A stretch of 64,000 nt of DNA from assembly GCF_037126465.1 (NCBI RefSeq), contig NW_026999356.1, positions 35,191 to 99,190 on the forward strand. Direction: 5' to 3'. Below are positions 22,191 to 33,045 of the stretch, in pieces. Source of the DNA: Ornithodoros turicata (lineage: Eukaryota; Arthropoda; Arachnida; Ixodida; Argasidae). A program made the translations under genes and the position numbers. Below the pieces are notes generated by a model. The model saw nothing but the letters and a program-made list of their open reading frames with translations, was not told the DNA's origin and made no database searches. The first letter of the stretch is position 1. Each line of letters begins with the position of its first letter.

Positions 22191-23589
22191 CTCAGCCAGC
22201 TGGACGGGACGATATTTCGTCTTTGAATTCTATCCAGAATGGTGCGTTATAGGATCGCGGTGTGAAGGAGTCGTATAGGCCGTCGTAATTAGAATTACCA
22301 AAGGGAGAGGGCGTCAACTGATTCGAACAATTCAAATGGAAATGATTTAGATAAGAGGCATCAAAACTACCATATGAAAAAAAGCTATGCCTAACTTGGA
22401 TTCGAACTAGCTAATCCTACAACCCATGTGTTTGCATGGGTATATGTCCACGATCCAACTGAGCCAGCTGGAAGGGACGGTATTTCGTCTTTGAATTCTA
22501 TCCAGAATGGTGCGTTATAGGATCGCGGTGTGAAGGAGTCGTATAGGCCGTCGTAATTAGAATTACCAAAGGGAGAGGGCGTCAACTGATTCGAACAATT
22601 CAAATGGAAATGATTTAGATAAGAGGCATCAAAACTACCATATGAAAAAAAGCTATGCCTAACTTGGATTCGAACTAGCTAATCCTACAACCCATGTGTT
22701 TGCATGGGTATATGTCCACGATCCAACTGAGCCAGCTGGAAGGGACGGTATTTCGTCTTTGAATTCTATCCAGAATGGTGCGTTATAGGATCGCGGTGTG
22801 AAGGAGTCGTATAGGCCGTCGTAATTAGAATTACCAAAGGGAGAGGGCGTCAACTGATTCGAACAATTCAAATGGAAATGATTTAGATAAGAGGCATCAA
22901 AACTACCATATGAAAAAAAGGTATGCCTAACTTGGATTCGAACTAGCTAATCCTACAACCCATGTGCTTGCATGGGTATATGCCCTCGATCCAACTGAGC
23001 CAGCTGGACGGGACGATATTTCGTCTTTGAATTCTATCCAGAATGGTGATAGGATCGCGGTGTGAAGGAGTCGTATAGGCCGTCGTAATTAGAATTACCA
23101 AAGGGAGAGGGCGTCAACTGATTCGAACAATTCAAATGGAAATGATTTAGATAAGAGGCATCAAAACTACCATATGAAAAAAAGCTATGCCTAACTTGGA
23201 TTCGAACTAGCTAATCCTACAACCCATGTGTTTGCATGGGTATATGTCCACGATCCAACTGAGCCAGCTGGAAGGGACGGTATTTCGTCTTTGAATTCTA
23301 TCCAGAATGGTGCGTTATAGGATCGCGGTGTGAAGGAGTCGTATAGGCCGTCGTAATTAGAATTACCAAAGGGAGAGGGCGTCAACTGATTCGAACAATT
23401 CAAATGGAAATGATTTAGATAAGAGGCATCAAAACTACCATATGAAAAAAAGGTATGCCTAACTTGGATTCGAACTAGCTAATCCTACAACCCATGTGCT
23501 TGCATGGGTATATGCCCTCGATCCAACTGAGCCAGCTGGACGGGACGATATTTCGTCTTTGAATTCTATCCAGAATGGTGCGTTATAGG
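22191..23589 (-). repeat. tRNA-like satellite array 4a (about 5 monomers, GAGCCAGCTGG subtype)
   Basis: These monomers have the A-box region changed from GAGCTATCTGG to GAGCCAGCTGG (plus strand), and some have GGAAGGGACGG in place of GGACGGGACGA. Two monomers with AAAAAAAGGTATGCC and CATGTGCTTGC alternate with the AAGCTATGCC form. The array is interrupted after GTTATAGG by the hAT element. Confidence 0.95.
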
Positions 23590-24407
23590 TAGGGTTCGTG
23601 GTTTTCGGCATTTTCCGAAAAATGCCGGAAAACACCCCCCGAATGATTTTTTTCAGATTCGGAATATTCCGAAAAAATCCGAATTTCTCGTATCCTGACA
23701 GCTGCCATTCCTGGAACCGCAAAGGGAAATCCCCTTGGAATCACCCTTTGTCGACTATTTCTCGAGCATGGCATTATCTTCGGGCTGTGCCCTTGTTTCG
23801 TTGTGGGTAAGCGCTTATAGGAGGATGACCTCAGCTCTGTTCATGAATCTCGTATGAATGATATAAAGCGCGAGTTTTTCGAATATGCTGCATGCCCTGC
23901 CCCTCAGGTGGATATATCTCCTATTCAGTTTTGGACGACCCGTTCCAGCACATGGCCTTTGTTATCGCAGTGCGCCTGTTATCGCAGTGCGCCTGTTATC
24001 GCAGTGCGCTGGCGATTCCTGTTTCTAACGCTAATGTTGAGCGCGCGTTCTCTAAACTGCGTGTTATTAATCGCAAGGAGCGAGTCGCTATGACAGATGC
24101 GAGCATGATGATGTACGCTTGCATCTATTACAACAAGAGGAAGTCTCATTGTTTGCTGATTTGGCACAGGCAATAAAAGACATTGTTAATGAAACCATGA
24201 ATCAATTCACTTCTTTTCGGTTCGTTGTTACTTCGCCCGCAAGATAGGCTCTCCTTCATGCGAAATAAATAGATGCCCGTATTCGGGCATTTATTTTTTG
24301 GGAGGAATATAGATGCCGAAAAAATCCGATTTATAGTCCCCAATATAAATGCCGATAAACACCCCCCGAATTGGGTTGAAAATAAATGCCGAAAACCACA
24401 AACCCTA
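23590..24407 (+). mobile_element. hAT DNA transposon, internally degenerate (818 bp)
   Basis: The termini are 24-bp inverted repeats, 23590-23613 and 24384-24407, beginning TAGGGTT and differing at one position. The insertion is flanked by an exact 8-bp duplication, GTTATAGG (23582-23589 and 24408-24415), the hallmark size for hAT. Near the left end is a 16-bp palindrome TTCGGAATATTCCGAA (23658-23673). Only the C-terminal part of a transposase is recognisable inside. The element sits in the GCGTTATAGGATCG part of the monomer, not at the tRNA-like A box, so it is unrelated to the targeting of the LINEs. Confidence 0.93.
23892..24176 (+). pseudogene. hAT transposase C-terminal (dimerisation) fragment
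   Basis: The 94-codon frame contains LAIPVSNANVERAFSKLR followed by VINRKERVAMTDASM. This matches the pattern of the hAT C-terminal dimerisation region (SxAxVERxFS...). The catalytic N-terminal and central parts are absent. A 17-bp unit, GTTATCGCAGTGCGCCT, is repeated three times at 23961-24011 (the third copy has one mismatch). Because 17 is not a multiple of three, the expansion disrupts the frame just upstream of the conserved motif. Remnant only. Confidence 0.82.
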
Positions 24408-24899
24408 GTTATAGGATCGCGGTGTGAAGGAGTCGTATAGGCCGTCGTAATTAGAATTACCAAAGGGAGAGGGCGTCAACTGATTCGAACAATTCAAATG
24501 GAAATGATTTAGATAAGAGGCATCAAAACTACCATATGAAAAAAAGGTATGCCTAACTTGGATTCGAACTAGCTAATCCTACAACCCATGTGCTTGCATG
24601 GGTATATGCCCTCGATCCAACTGAGCCAGCTGGACGGGACGATATTTCGTCTTTGAATTCTATCCAGAATGGTGATAGGATCGCGGTGTGAAGGAGTCGT
24701 ATAGGCCGTCGTAATTAGAATTACCAAAGGGAGAGGGCGTCAACTGATTCGAACAATTCAAATGGAAATGATTTAGATAAGAGGCATCAAAACTACCATA
24801 TGAAAAAAAGCTATGCCTAACTTGGATTCGAACTAGCTAATCCTACAACCCATGTGTTTGCATGGGTATATGTCCTCGATCCAACTGAGCTATCTGGAC
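24408..24899 (-). repeat. tRNA-like satellite array 4b (about 2 monomers)
   Basis: This continues array 4a after the hAT insertion. The first monomer has the GAGCCAGCTGG form and a shortened GGTGATAGGATCG. The last returns to GAGCTATCTGG and ends in the 19-bp TSD of element C. Confidence 0.95.
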
Positions 24900-24947
24900 T
24901 TTTTTTTAATCATTTATTTAAAACCACATTGTACACACACTTTTTTT

Positions 24948-24963
24948 TCGCTCCCTGGAGCGA
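24948..24963 (-). other. 3' UTR hairpin of element C
   Basis: TCGCTCC-CT-GGAGCGA is a perfect 7-bp inverted repeat about 50 bp from the 3' end of C. In target-primed systems the 3' UTR structure can guide the RT; no functional claim can be made from one copy. Confidence 0.45.
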
Positions 24964-25093
24964 GAAAGGTGCGGGTGTGAGACCCCTTGTCTAAAAGCAA
25001 GCTTGTGTGCGACAGAAGTTGCTCGTAGAGCGCCTATACTGTGCGCTGCCTCGTTCCATGACTATTCAGTCATTTCCGGTTCCCCTGCAGTTC

Positions 25094-28000
25094 CTACCAG
25101 CGCGGATATGGAGCTTTCCTCAACCTCTCCTTTAGCTTCAGCCAAGTTCGTCCTGCGTCCAGATCTTTTGCTTCTATCACGCTGAGTGTGGTGATCAGTG
25201 CACTTACGAACACATTCCATGGAGACCTGATGTCCGCCACACAATTATAGAATTCCATCTTATGTCTCCAAATCGCATATAGCCCGAGAAGCACAATAAT
25301 GTCCATCGCCCCCACGCATTTGTCACTGCTAAACCTGAGGAACCTGAGGTCATTCCATTCCAGTTGTGTGTCTGATCCGACGAAGGTTGTTAACGCCGCC
25401 CAGAATTGAATAGCTTTCCGGCATCCCATAAAGACGTGCGGAAGGGTTTCATCCTCTTGATAGCAGCTGTCACACCGGAGTGACCACGGGACGAAGAATC
25501 CTTTGCTTTTCCGCCATACTTTGACGGGCAATGTTTCCGTATGAAATGACCAAAAGAAATCCTTGGCCGATGTTGACACCGGGAAGCTTCTAACTCTGCA
25601 CAGAACATCTGCTTCTTTCCCCAACCGAACGCTTCTGTAACGGGGAAGCGGCAGCAACAGGCTGATAGTGTCCCAATAAAGTTTCTTCTTTTTTACTGAT
25701 GATAGATATTCCCAAGAATATCTTTGAGTGAAGAATCGGACAGCTTGGGCTATATCTCTATAAAACCGCAGAGCAGCTGACGGTTTCAGGACACGAGCTG
25801 TGGTCACTATCCATTCCAACAGATAGGCAGCTCCGATGTTTTGTATCGCTCCCCTGAGTACCTCGTTCTTCTGGTCTCGGAAGTAAATGAACTTATGCAC
25901 CAATAACTTCACAGCAACGTTGACTAGCCCGAGACCGCCTTGGGATAGGGGATGAAAGAGATTCTCCCTTCGCATTTTCTCCATTTGCGAATTCCATATA
26001 AACGTCGCAAAAGTTCGGTGCACTTTGTGCTTGGTTGCTGAATCGCACGGACCAACCTGTGCATGGTAGAGTACCACTGGGTATAACGCCGTGTTACAAA
26101 CGAAACTACGGTTGAAAACCGATATTCTTCTGCCATTCCAATGACGCAGCTGTGTTTGGAGACCTCTGATCCTGGCCTGCCAATCTTCTTTGAGTACAGC
26201 CATTGTTGTAAATCGGATACCGAGGTGTCTTCCCACCGCAGTCGACCAGGTTGCGCCCACGAAATCTCTCGGTGCGCTGTCCCATTGTCCTAACCATGAA
26301 CCAAACGTTTTTTTTCAGATTGAGGGCAGCTCCCGATGCAGGGCAGAAATTCTTGATGTGTCCCACTGCCCTCGCAATCTGGCTTTTGGAAGTACATATG
26401 ACGGCCACATCATCCGTATACGCCATAAGTTTTATTTCTATCTGCTGCAACCGCAGACCTTGAATCATTTCGTCATTTATAATATTTCTGCACAGCGGCT
26501 CAAGATACAAGGCGAATAGTACAGGAGATAACGGGCACCCCTGTCTGACTGATCGCTGTAGTGGGATGCTCTTCGTTTTCTCGCCGTTGATGAGAAGGTT
26601 CATAACTAGTTCCTTGTAGCAGATTTCTACCCAGTTTTGTACGCAATCCCCGACCTCGCACCACCGAAGCAATGCAAACAGGAAATCATGTCGTACACGA
26701 TCAAATGCTCTGCTTAGGTCTGCTTGTAAAACTGCTGAAGCGGGACCCGTTGTGCTAGCAACCTCACAAATTGTTCTCATCATATGAAGGTTTGTTGCGA
26801 TCGATCGTCCCTTGATGCCATACGTCTGGTGTTCGCCAATGATGTCACGAAGTACATACGCGAGACGCTCAGCCAAGATTTTTGCCAAGATTTTATAGTC
26901 CGTTGTTTGTAGGCTAATTGGCCTGTAGTCACTCACTTCAGGAATTTGCTGGTGTTGTGTCTTCTTTGGAATAAGTACTACCAAAGCGCGTCTCATGGAA
27001 GGTGGAAGAAGTTTCCTGCTGTGTATATCATCAAACACATTCACTATAACAGGAGTGAGGTCCTCGCAGAATTTAATGTAGAAACTGGAGCCTATGCCGT
27101 CGATGCCGGGCGCTTTGTTTTTCTTGAGCTTCTTGATAGCTCTTTCCACTTCCGACTTTGTTATGGGAGCATTAATTACATCCCTTTTCTCCTCGCTGAT
27201 TTTTGAGAGCATGGCACTATACTGACCAAAGTTTTCTCTTACCGAACACTGTTCTTCAAACAGGTTTTGATACGTATTCGGGAATTCTTCTTCGATCCGA
27301 GAGGCGTCTTCAATAACTTCTGACCCTTTCCTTATCCTTCTTATAGAATTGTTATTAGCCCGTTTCTTCTCCAACGTTCTAAATACTTTAGCTGGCCTCT
27401 CCTCACTTTCTAACGTCGTTACTCTGCTTCTGATCATTGCACCTCGGTAGTGCTCTAACTTAAACTTGAAGATACTCTTTTTGCATTGACGTATATCCTC
27501 AATGAACATACCAGGGTTTCGATCTTCCTCAACCACCAGCATCTTTAAGGTGTGTACCATAGCCTTTTCTTCTGCTCTTCTTTCAGCTGCTCTTAGCTGA
27601 CTGTACCGGACAGCAATTCTTTTAACGTCCGCCTTAAATAATTCCCAGCGACAGGCGTCCACGCTTTCTTCTATCACTTCTCTTATTTTCTCTTTAATCT
27701 CCGCGATGAAACTTTCGTCCTCCGGTATGCTTTCGTCGAATTTCCATGGAAGATCACTACTCTTTCGTGTTACCCTGTTTTGCAGTCTAGTTAGTTCCGC
27801 CGTAACCAACCCATGGTCAGACATGAAGAGTGGCGTGACGTTGTACCTCGCGTCTGCCGTATCTGTCTCATCAGAAACATAGATTCTGTTGAGCCTCGCG
27901 TGACTGGTGCCCTGCCAGTGTGTGTTTTTCACCTTGCATTCAGGAGCAACATACATAAAATCAATAAGGTTGTTTTCCTCGATGATTTTCCTCAGTTCAC

Positions 28001-29122
28001 TTGTGCTACCATCGTTAACCGCACCTTTCCCAGTCTTATCTGAGACTGTCAACACACAGTTAAAGTCGCCACACAGGAAAACTTTTGCTGGGGTATCCAA
28101 GAAATCCTTGAGATAGCGGAAGAATTGCTTTCGCTCGGAGGAGTCATTCACGGCGTAGATCGAAATAAATCTAATCATATCATCGTTCACCAAGCAGTCC
28201 ACCGCACTGACCCTCCCACCTTCGTCGTGTCCTATATCGGGGATGACTCGCAGCCATTCATTCCTGCGCACAAGGATTGCCGTTCCCCCACTCCCGTTGC
28301 TAGCACGTGAATGGAAAACTTGAAAGCTCTGTTTGAAAAACTGGATGAGATAATCCTCTTCCTCCACTGACGTGATCTTGGTTTCTTGGATGCACATTAT
28401 ATCAATTTTCTGTTTAATCAGTAAGTCCAGTAGCCACTGTTTTCGTTTCCTGGAGATTAAAGGGACTATGAAACGATTTTTTCCTTCGTTTCGTTCGAAA
28501 GAAGACATTTTTCTGAGTCTAGAACCGAAATTTTACTTTCGTCGCGCGAGCGGATTTCTCGGGAGCGAATTTAAACGGAGCGGAGAAGGGAGGACAGCTA
28601 GCGCCGCGCCGTGGCGAGCTGCCGAGCGGAGACACAACGGGCAAGTTGACGCGACCACGGCCGGCTCAGCAACACGTCATCGTGATGTGTTGCCGAGCCG
28701 AGGAATCCCGCCAGGAGCATGCGCCGTAGGATCCCGCGTATGCGTTCATCGGGAGTGGAAATCTCCATGACAGCAGCTTTCGCGTGATCGGCAGATTTCG
28801 GCAGTGGCGGTAGCCACAGCGCGAGCTCGCGGCATTACTTGCCATTGCGCAACACCGGTGACGGAACGGGGAACCGAAGTGCGGTCCGTACAGTTACACC
28901 ATCGGCAGGGAAATATGCGCGAGAGAGGAGGAACGCGGAAGAGACATTTCCAGCGCGCGCTCCTCGCAGAGTGGAGCGATTTCGTCCGGAAAAATTTGTG
29001 GCATATTAGTTTCTCTGCGGGACGAACAGTTTCCATCGAAAAAAAGTATGGGGGTTCGGGAAATTTCATAGTCCCTTTAAGCTTACAACGTTTAAAGTTG
29101 CTACTAATAACTTAGCCGTCAT
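25094..29122 (-). pseudogene. C ORF2: endonuclease-reverse transcriptase, interrupted by MITE and frameshift
   Basis: The start is the ATG at 29122 (MTAKLLVATLNVVSL), 16 nt after the ORF1 stop. The MITE at 28461-29076 splits the codon context of SLISRKRKQW. Endonuclease motifs are QETK, SIYAVN, GDFNC, THWQG, ARLNRIYVS (Asn where other copies have Asp) and SDHG. RT motifs are NKAPGIDGIGSSFY, YRPISLQTTDYKILAKILAERL, DLSRAFD, VRQGCPLSPVLF and YTDD, where every other copy with this motif here has YADD. A run of eight A (sense) at about 26308-26315, one more than the frame needs, shifts the reading frame. The rest (FVGATWSTAVGRHLGI) runs to 25094 with the CCHC CDSCYQEDETLPHVFMGC. Confidence 0.9.
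28461..29076. mobile_element. TTAA-flanked MITE (616 bp), piggyBac- or Kolobok-like
   Basis: The ends are perfect 13-bp inverted repeats, AGGGACTATGAAA at 28461-28473 and its complement at 29064-29076. Both are bordered by TTAA (28457-28460 and 29077-29080). Removing the insert plus one TTAA restores the ORF2 reading SLISRKRKQ of element C, which confirms it as a secondary insertion. It contains no convincing transposase; ORFs up to 132 codons look random. A near-perfect internal inverted repeat, GGCTCAGCAACAC/GTGTTGCCGAGCC, lies around 28661-28700. TTAA duplications are typical of piggyBac and Kolobok superfamilies; the termini alone do not separate them. Confidence 0.88.
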
Positions 29123-29138
29123 TGTTGTTTTGTTGTAT

Positions 29139-30276
29139 CTAAGCTTTCCCACGATCCCTTGGGTCGTATGGTATATTTGGTTTTACATGTTTTTTGAACT
29201 TCCCACCTGTCCTCTTCCGTGAGGCCCATGACTCCACTGGAGTTAAGGTGTTCTTCCAATCTTCTACGGTTTCCTCTTGTAATGCCTGATCACTTCTTAT
29301 TTCTTCCATTTTTTCACTGTCCAGCTCGGTATGTTCCCCCTCACAACTCTGTTCGCTGAAGCTAGTAGAATGAACGTCCCGCAGATCTTCTTCATGCGTT
29401 GTTACTTGCGCTTCAAGGAGCTTTCTGTCATCGTCGACTTTACTGCTGGTCGCACCGGTTACTGCATCACCCTCCTTATCCGCCTCTTGTTTGTCTTGTT
29501 GAATTTCTTCCATATCGGCCTCGTCCATGAGGTTCTCATCAGCTTCTTCAAGCACCTCCTTCGTTACAGACGCATAGGAGCGTACACAGCTTTCATCATC
29601 ATGTCCATATCGTCGACATTTACTACGTCTCGGAGCCCTGCATTGTCTCCTGACATGACCCAGCTCCCTGCACCGCAGGCATAGGGGGAGTCTTCCAGGT
29701 ATTGACACAAGAACCGATTTCCCACACAACCTCATCTGGTGAGGGATAATGTCCACCGTCACGCCTTCTTTGAGTTTCATTTTAAGTACCCTTGCTGTCG
29801 ATTCAACGTCATGAAAGTAGTCGTCGGTCCATTTTTCTCGACTAACGATTATTTCCTCTCCGAACACCTCAAACGCCTTCCGTACACTGTCGTCTGGTAC
29901 ATGATAAGGCAACCAGTGCAGCTTCGCCACGATTTCCTGTTGACAACAGTCGATAATCAAGCAGCGATTCCCCTTCACAATGCATTCTTTTGCATTGAGT
30001 AGCTTCTGTTTTGTTTCCTCTTTGTGCGTCGTTAAAAGCCAGATATGGTTCAACTGATAAACACCAAACGCCGCGATTTCCGTACCTTTGATTAGTTCTT
30101 TCAGCGCAGGTTTGAAGTCTTCCTTGCAGTAGGGTCGTCCGGTGATGTCACCATGCAGCACAACAGTATTTTTTCCAACTTTTCCAGCAGGCAAACTCGG
30201 CAGAAAAATTCTGTACTCCTGGCACACCGTTTTCCCGGCTAAGCCTAGCCGTTGTTGTCACTCCATCGGAGCTCAT
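29139..30276 (-). pseudogene. C ORF1: RRM-like/CCHC protein, frameshifted near its start
   Basis: The conserved ATG at 30276 opens MSSDGVTTTARLSRE. A frame change at about 30220-30235 then leads into CQEYRIFLPSLPAGK, which is open to the stop at 29139. RRM-like segments (YQLNHIWLLTTHK, KLHWLPYHVPDDSVRKAF) and the knuckle CLRCRELGHVRRQC are intact. In the second knuckle the first Cys is replaced (APRRSKCRRYGHDDESC, with Arg where Cys is expected). It ends with the family tail VKPNIPYDPRDRGKA. The intact 362-codon remainder suggests a recent lesion or a base-call error at the N-terminus. Confidence 0.86.
30236..30251 (-). promoter_or_regulatory. Conserved 5' RNA hairpin, copy in C
   Basis: On the minus strand CGGCTA-GGCT-TAGCCG keeps the 6-bp stem with a changed loop. 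It lies at the same offset from the ORF1 ATG as in the other copies. Confidence 0.62.
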
Positions 30277-30321
30277 GTTACCTGCGACCGTTCCGTACGA
30301 AACCGGAAGTAAGAAAAGTTG

Positions 30322-30602
30322 CCAACTGAGCTATCTGGACGGGACGATATTTCGTCTTTGAATTCTATCCAGAATGGTGCGTTATAGGATCGCGGTGTGA
30401 AGGAGTCGTATAGGCCGTCGTAATTAGAATTACCAAAGGGAGAGGGCGCCAACTGATTCGAACAATTCAAATGGAAATGATTTAGAAAAGAGGCATCAAA
30501 ACTACCATATGAAAAAAAGCTATGCCTAACTTGGATTCGAACTAGCTAATCCTACAACCCATGTGTTTGCATGGGTATATGTCCTCGATCCAACTGAGCT
30601 AT
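30322..30602 (-). repeat. tRNA-like satellite, single monomer between C and G
   Basis: One monomer of the GCGTTATAGG subtype lies between the 5' TSD of C and the 3' end of G. Two LINEs therefore occupy the A boxes of adjacent monomers, as also seen for D and E (57105-57394). Confidence 0.94.
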
Positions 30603-30649
30603 TTTTTATTTTTTTATTTTTTTGCCTTTATTCCATGCTAAAACGAACA
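30603..30649 (-). mobile_element. Non-LTR retrotransposon G, 3' end only, cut by assembly gap
   Basis: After GAGCTAT the satellite gives way to T-rich sequence and GCCTTTATTCCATGCTAAAACGAAC. This resembles the 3' end of F (GCCTTTATTTTATTCTAAAG) in the same nick register. The rest of the element, if present, is hidden by the gap. Confidence 0.7.
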
Positions 30650-30749
30650 NNNNNNNNNNNNNNNNNNNNNNNNNNNNNNNNNNNNNNNNNNNNNNNNNNN
30701 NNNNNNNNNNNNNNNNNNNNNNNNNNNNNNNNNNNNNNNNNNNNNNNNN
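30650..30749. other. Assembly gap (100 N)
   Basis: Exactly 100 N, which is a common placeholder for a gap of unknown size. Satellite and element orientation flips across it, so order and orientation of the two sides should be treated as provisional. Confidence 0.98.
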
Positions 30750-32926
30750 CTGTGTAAACGAAAATTAGTCGAAGCAGGCCACACATACGGATGATACAAA
30801 CATGTAAGCCTCAAACGCCCAGTTGTTGAGTTGCTTGAATCATCGTCTGTATTTCAGGATGTCTGCAATCCAGCAAAGCATGGAAAACTGGGAATAGTCT
30901 GAGAACTATTGCATGACTGAAAAACTAGAAAAAATGTCAAGAAAGCGGTGAAGAGCTGCTGAAGTAAAAATTCCCTAAATAAGTTTACACAATTGTACAA
31001 TGGCGATTACCTTTCTCATGGCATCACACCGGCCTCTTATGTCATTTCACAGTCGAAGTTGAGTGATTTGTGTAAGAGTGAAGTGATAACTGTAACTGCA
31101 TCGCTATGCAAATTCTTTCGTAAATTTAAAAAAAGCATGAATAAGGAGTGATTTCAAAGATCGTAGTGAATGATGCAGTCGTCGTCCTTCTGTCCACGTC
31201 TCTTTGCTGCGGAATGAATTCGTACCAACTACCCCGCCTTCATACGCTTGTTTAGTGCATGATGTAATGTTGGCAGCCGTATTATAACATGGCATGAGCT
31301 GTGGGGAGTTTTTAGGCATTGGTGGTGGTGATGGTTTGGCATGTAATGGTGCGATGATAATGCCAGTGTAATTGCTTACAATGCCAGTATGGAGTCGAGA
31401 GAGAAGTTTCTAAAGAATGAGCATGGAAAAATAGATAAGTCCCCAACCAGGTGTGTAAAAGTGTTTCCTGAATAATGTATGGCTTTGAACAAATAAGCTC
31501 AACACAATTAATTACCAAAATGGCAGCACAGGCTTGTTTGTGGCTGATGTCGCAGCTGTTGTTGTGTGTGTTTTCTTTGGTCCTTTCCTGTTTGCTCCAT
31601 CCTTGAAACACCACTATTGAAACCGGTATAAGATATCCTTCTTTACGAGGTATTTGGTTCATTTTAACATCTGTATTTTGTGTACACGGTCTCAATAAAC
31701 TACAAATTCTGAATGGCTCGGATGCAGTGTAATGGCATTAAAGTGTGGCCGTTTATTTTAGCAATTATTATGTCTGTGATGTCAAGTGCATCATAGCAGA
31801 TGACAAGTAAGGACAAATATATACATTAGGTATGTTCCCATTGTGTGAAATTTCATCAGAGCAAGAGACAGTCGCAACGTAATGATGTATCTTTGTTGGC
31901 TGAACAGAACAATCAATTTAGTGCTTAATGATTTGTACAATAATCTTATATGCTGAAATGCAGAAATAAAGGAGGTCAGAGGCAAGCACAGCACCGCACT
32001 AACAGGGGGTCACGACACTGGCAACTTCCACGCTCACAAGCAGGGACGCCCTGGGTAACTGACGAAAACAGCGCTAAACAAACAAAGAAACACACACACA
32101 CACACACACATGACGAGGACGTAAACAAGGCAGCACCATGAGTACGTTTTTCCGCAGGAGTCACACTCCAAAGAAACACAGCCAGCAAAGAGATTATCTA
32201 ACGCGTTGCAGATTTGTGACACGCTGGAAAGTACCACGTCGAGTTATGCGTATGGGAGTCACCTGCAGGATAAGGTCACCCTTGCATCAGTGTTCTTTCT
32301 GTTTACATAGCCTACAGTGATCAAGCACTTGTACACACGTTGCGAACATGATATCAGGCTTGAAAGCGTATAAAAGACTCTGCTGGAATGCCCCATCAAT
32401 CGAGAGGTTATCTTGATCGTTGCGGTTCACCACACAGGCCGCACAACAGACGATAAAAAAGCGATGGTCGATGCGGCTGACGTTATTATACGCATCCACA
32501 ATCGACGACCGAACACCGACAAAAGCACAACGATCACCTGCGCGAGGATACCTACTGCTGCCTTTCAAATAACATCGCAAACGCTCCTTTTTTAGCGACC
32601 ATATCAACTTATCAAGAGCTTGTCATTCACAAATACAGAGGTAGGCACAACGCATAACCGCCGATTACCGACACCCCGATCCGCAACCACCTGCAGCAGC
32701 GCCAGCGCCGCCTGAACTTTTCTTCCGTTAACATCATAATAAAAAAAAAAACGGGAGCCTTCCTCTTCACAATCCTGTCGTCTGCTACGTTCTCCCTCCC
32801 CTCAACCATCTCGTGCCAATGTCAATAGTGCGCATGCGTTGTGGTCATCCTTTGGTCAACCGCTCTTCATAGCCGGAGAGATCACGTGATCGATTTAAAC
32901 CCGACGTCACCAAAACAATGGTTCAA
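30750..32926. other. Non-satellite island without recognisable gene
   Basis: About 2.2 kb of single-copy-looking, moderately AT-rich sequence. No ORF has recognisable motifs; the longest (about 127 codons on the minus strand) looks random. It holds a (CA)10 microsatellite at 32091-32110, an A-run at about 32741-32751 and a palindrome GATCACGTGATC around 32879-32890. No RNA gene or transposon terminus was identified. It could be remnants of old transposons or the flank of a host gene. Confidence 0.6.
32091..32110. repeat. (CA)10 microsatellite
   Basis: Twenty bases of perfect CA dinucleotide repeat within the non-satellite island. Confidence 0.97.
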
Positions 32927-33043
32927 GTCGGCTGGTGAATACGGACTGAAGAGATTAGTCCTCCTCATTCGTTCCATCTTGGAGCGCCATATAAACGTTG
33001 CGAAAATTCTATGGATTCGGTGCGATGTTGCCTCTTTGCAGGC
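32927..33043 (-). pseudogene. Antisense ORF2 C-terminal fragment fused to B' 5' break
   Basis: On the minus strand this reads CKEATSHRIHRIFATFIWR followed by SKMERMRRTNLF. That aligns with the post-RT region of E (HRVRRIFAVFIWNSPMERMRRTNIF) and C (FATFIWNSQMEKMRRENLF). It is a roughly 117-bp scrap in opposite orientation to B', directly abutting the truncated ORF1 of B' at about 33046. It resembles C and E more than B, so it comes from another family member and is not an inverted piece of B'. A 344-codon plus-strand ORF beginning at 32841 runs through this junction and its first 68 codons are fortuitous. Confidence 0.75.
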
Positions 33044-33045
33044 AA

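Larger units (their letters stand above)
24900..30321 (-). mobile_element. Non-LTR retrotransposon C, full length with MITE inserted
   Basis: A perfect 19-bp TSD, CCAACTGAGCTATCTGGAC, flanks it at 24881-24899 and 30322-30340. Without the 616-bp MITE and its duplicated TTAA, the element is about 4.8 kb. The 5' UTR carries TTACTTCCGG. The 3' region holds a perfect hairpin TCGCTCC/GGAGCGA (24948-24963), the motif TGGTTTTAA shared with D and E (24918-24926, minus strand), AATAAA and an A-run. ORF1 has one frame break. ORF2 is split by the MITE and by one extra base in a homopolymer. Confidence 0.93.

Noticed and set aside
23590..24407. A solo LTR or SINE
   Set aside because: Inverted termini with an 8-bp duplication and hAT transposase remnant fit a DNA transposon, not an LTR or a Pol III SINE.
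28372..28770. 132-codon ORF across the MITE boundary
   Set aside because: It reads antisense ORF2 into MITE sequence and has no recognisable motif.
31312..31695. 127-codon ORF in the non-satellite island
   Set aside because: No domain, signal or homologous pattern recognised; length is compatible with chance.
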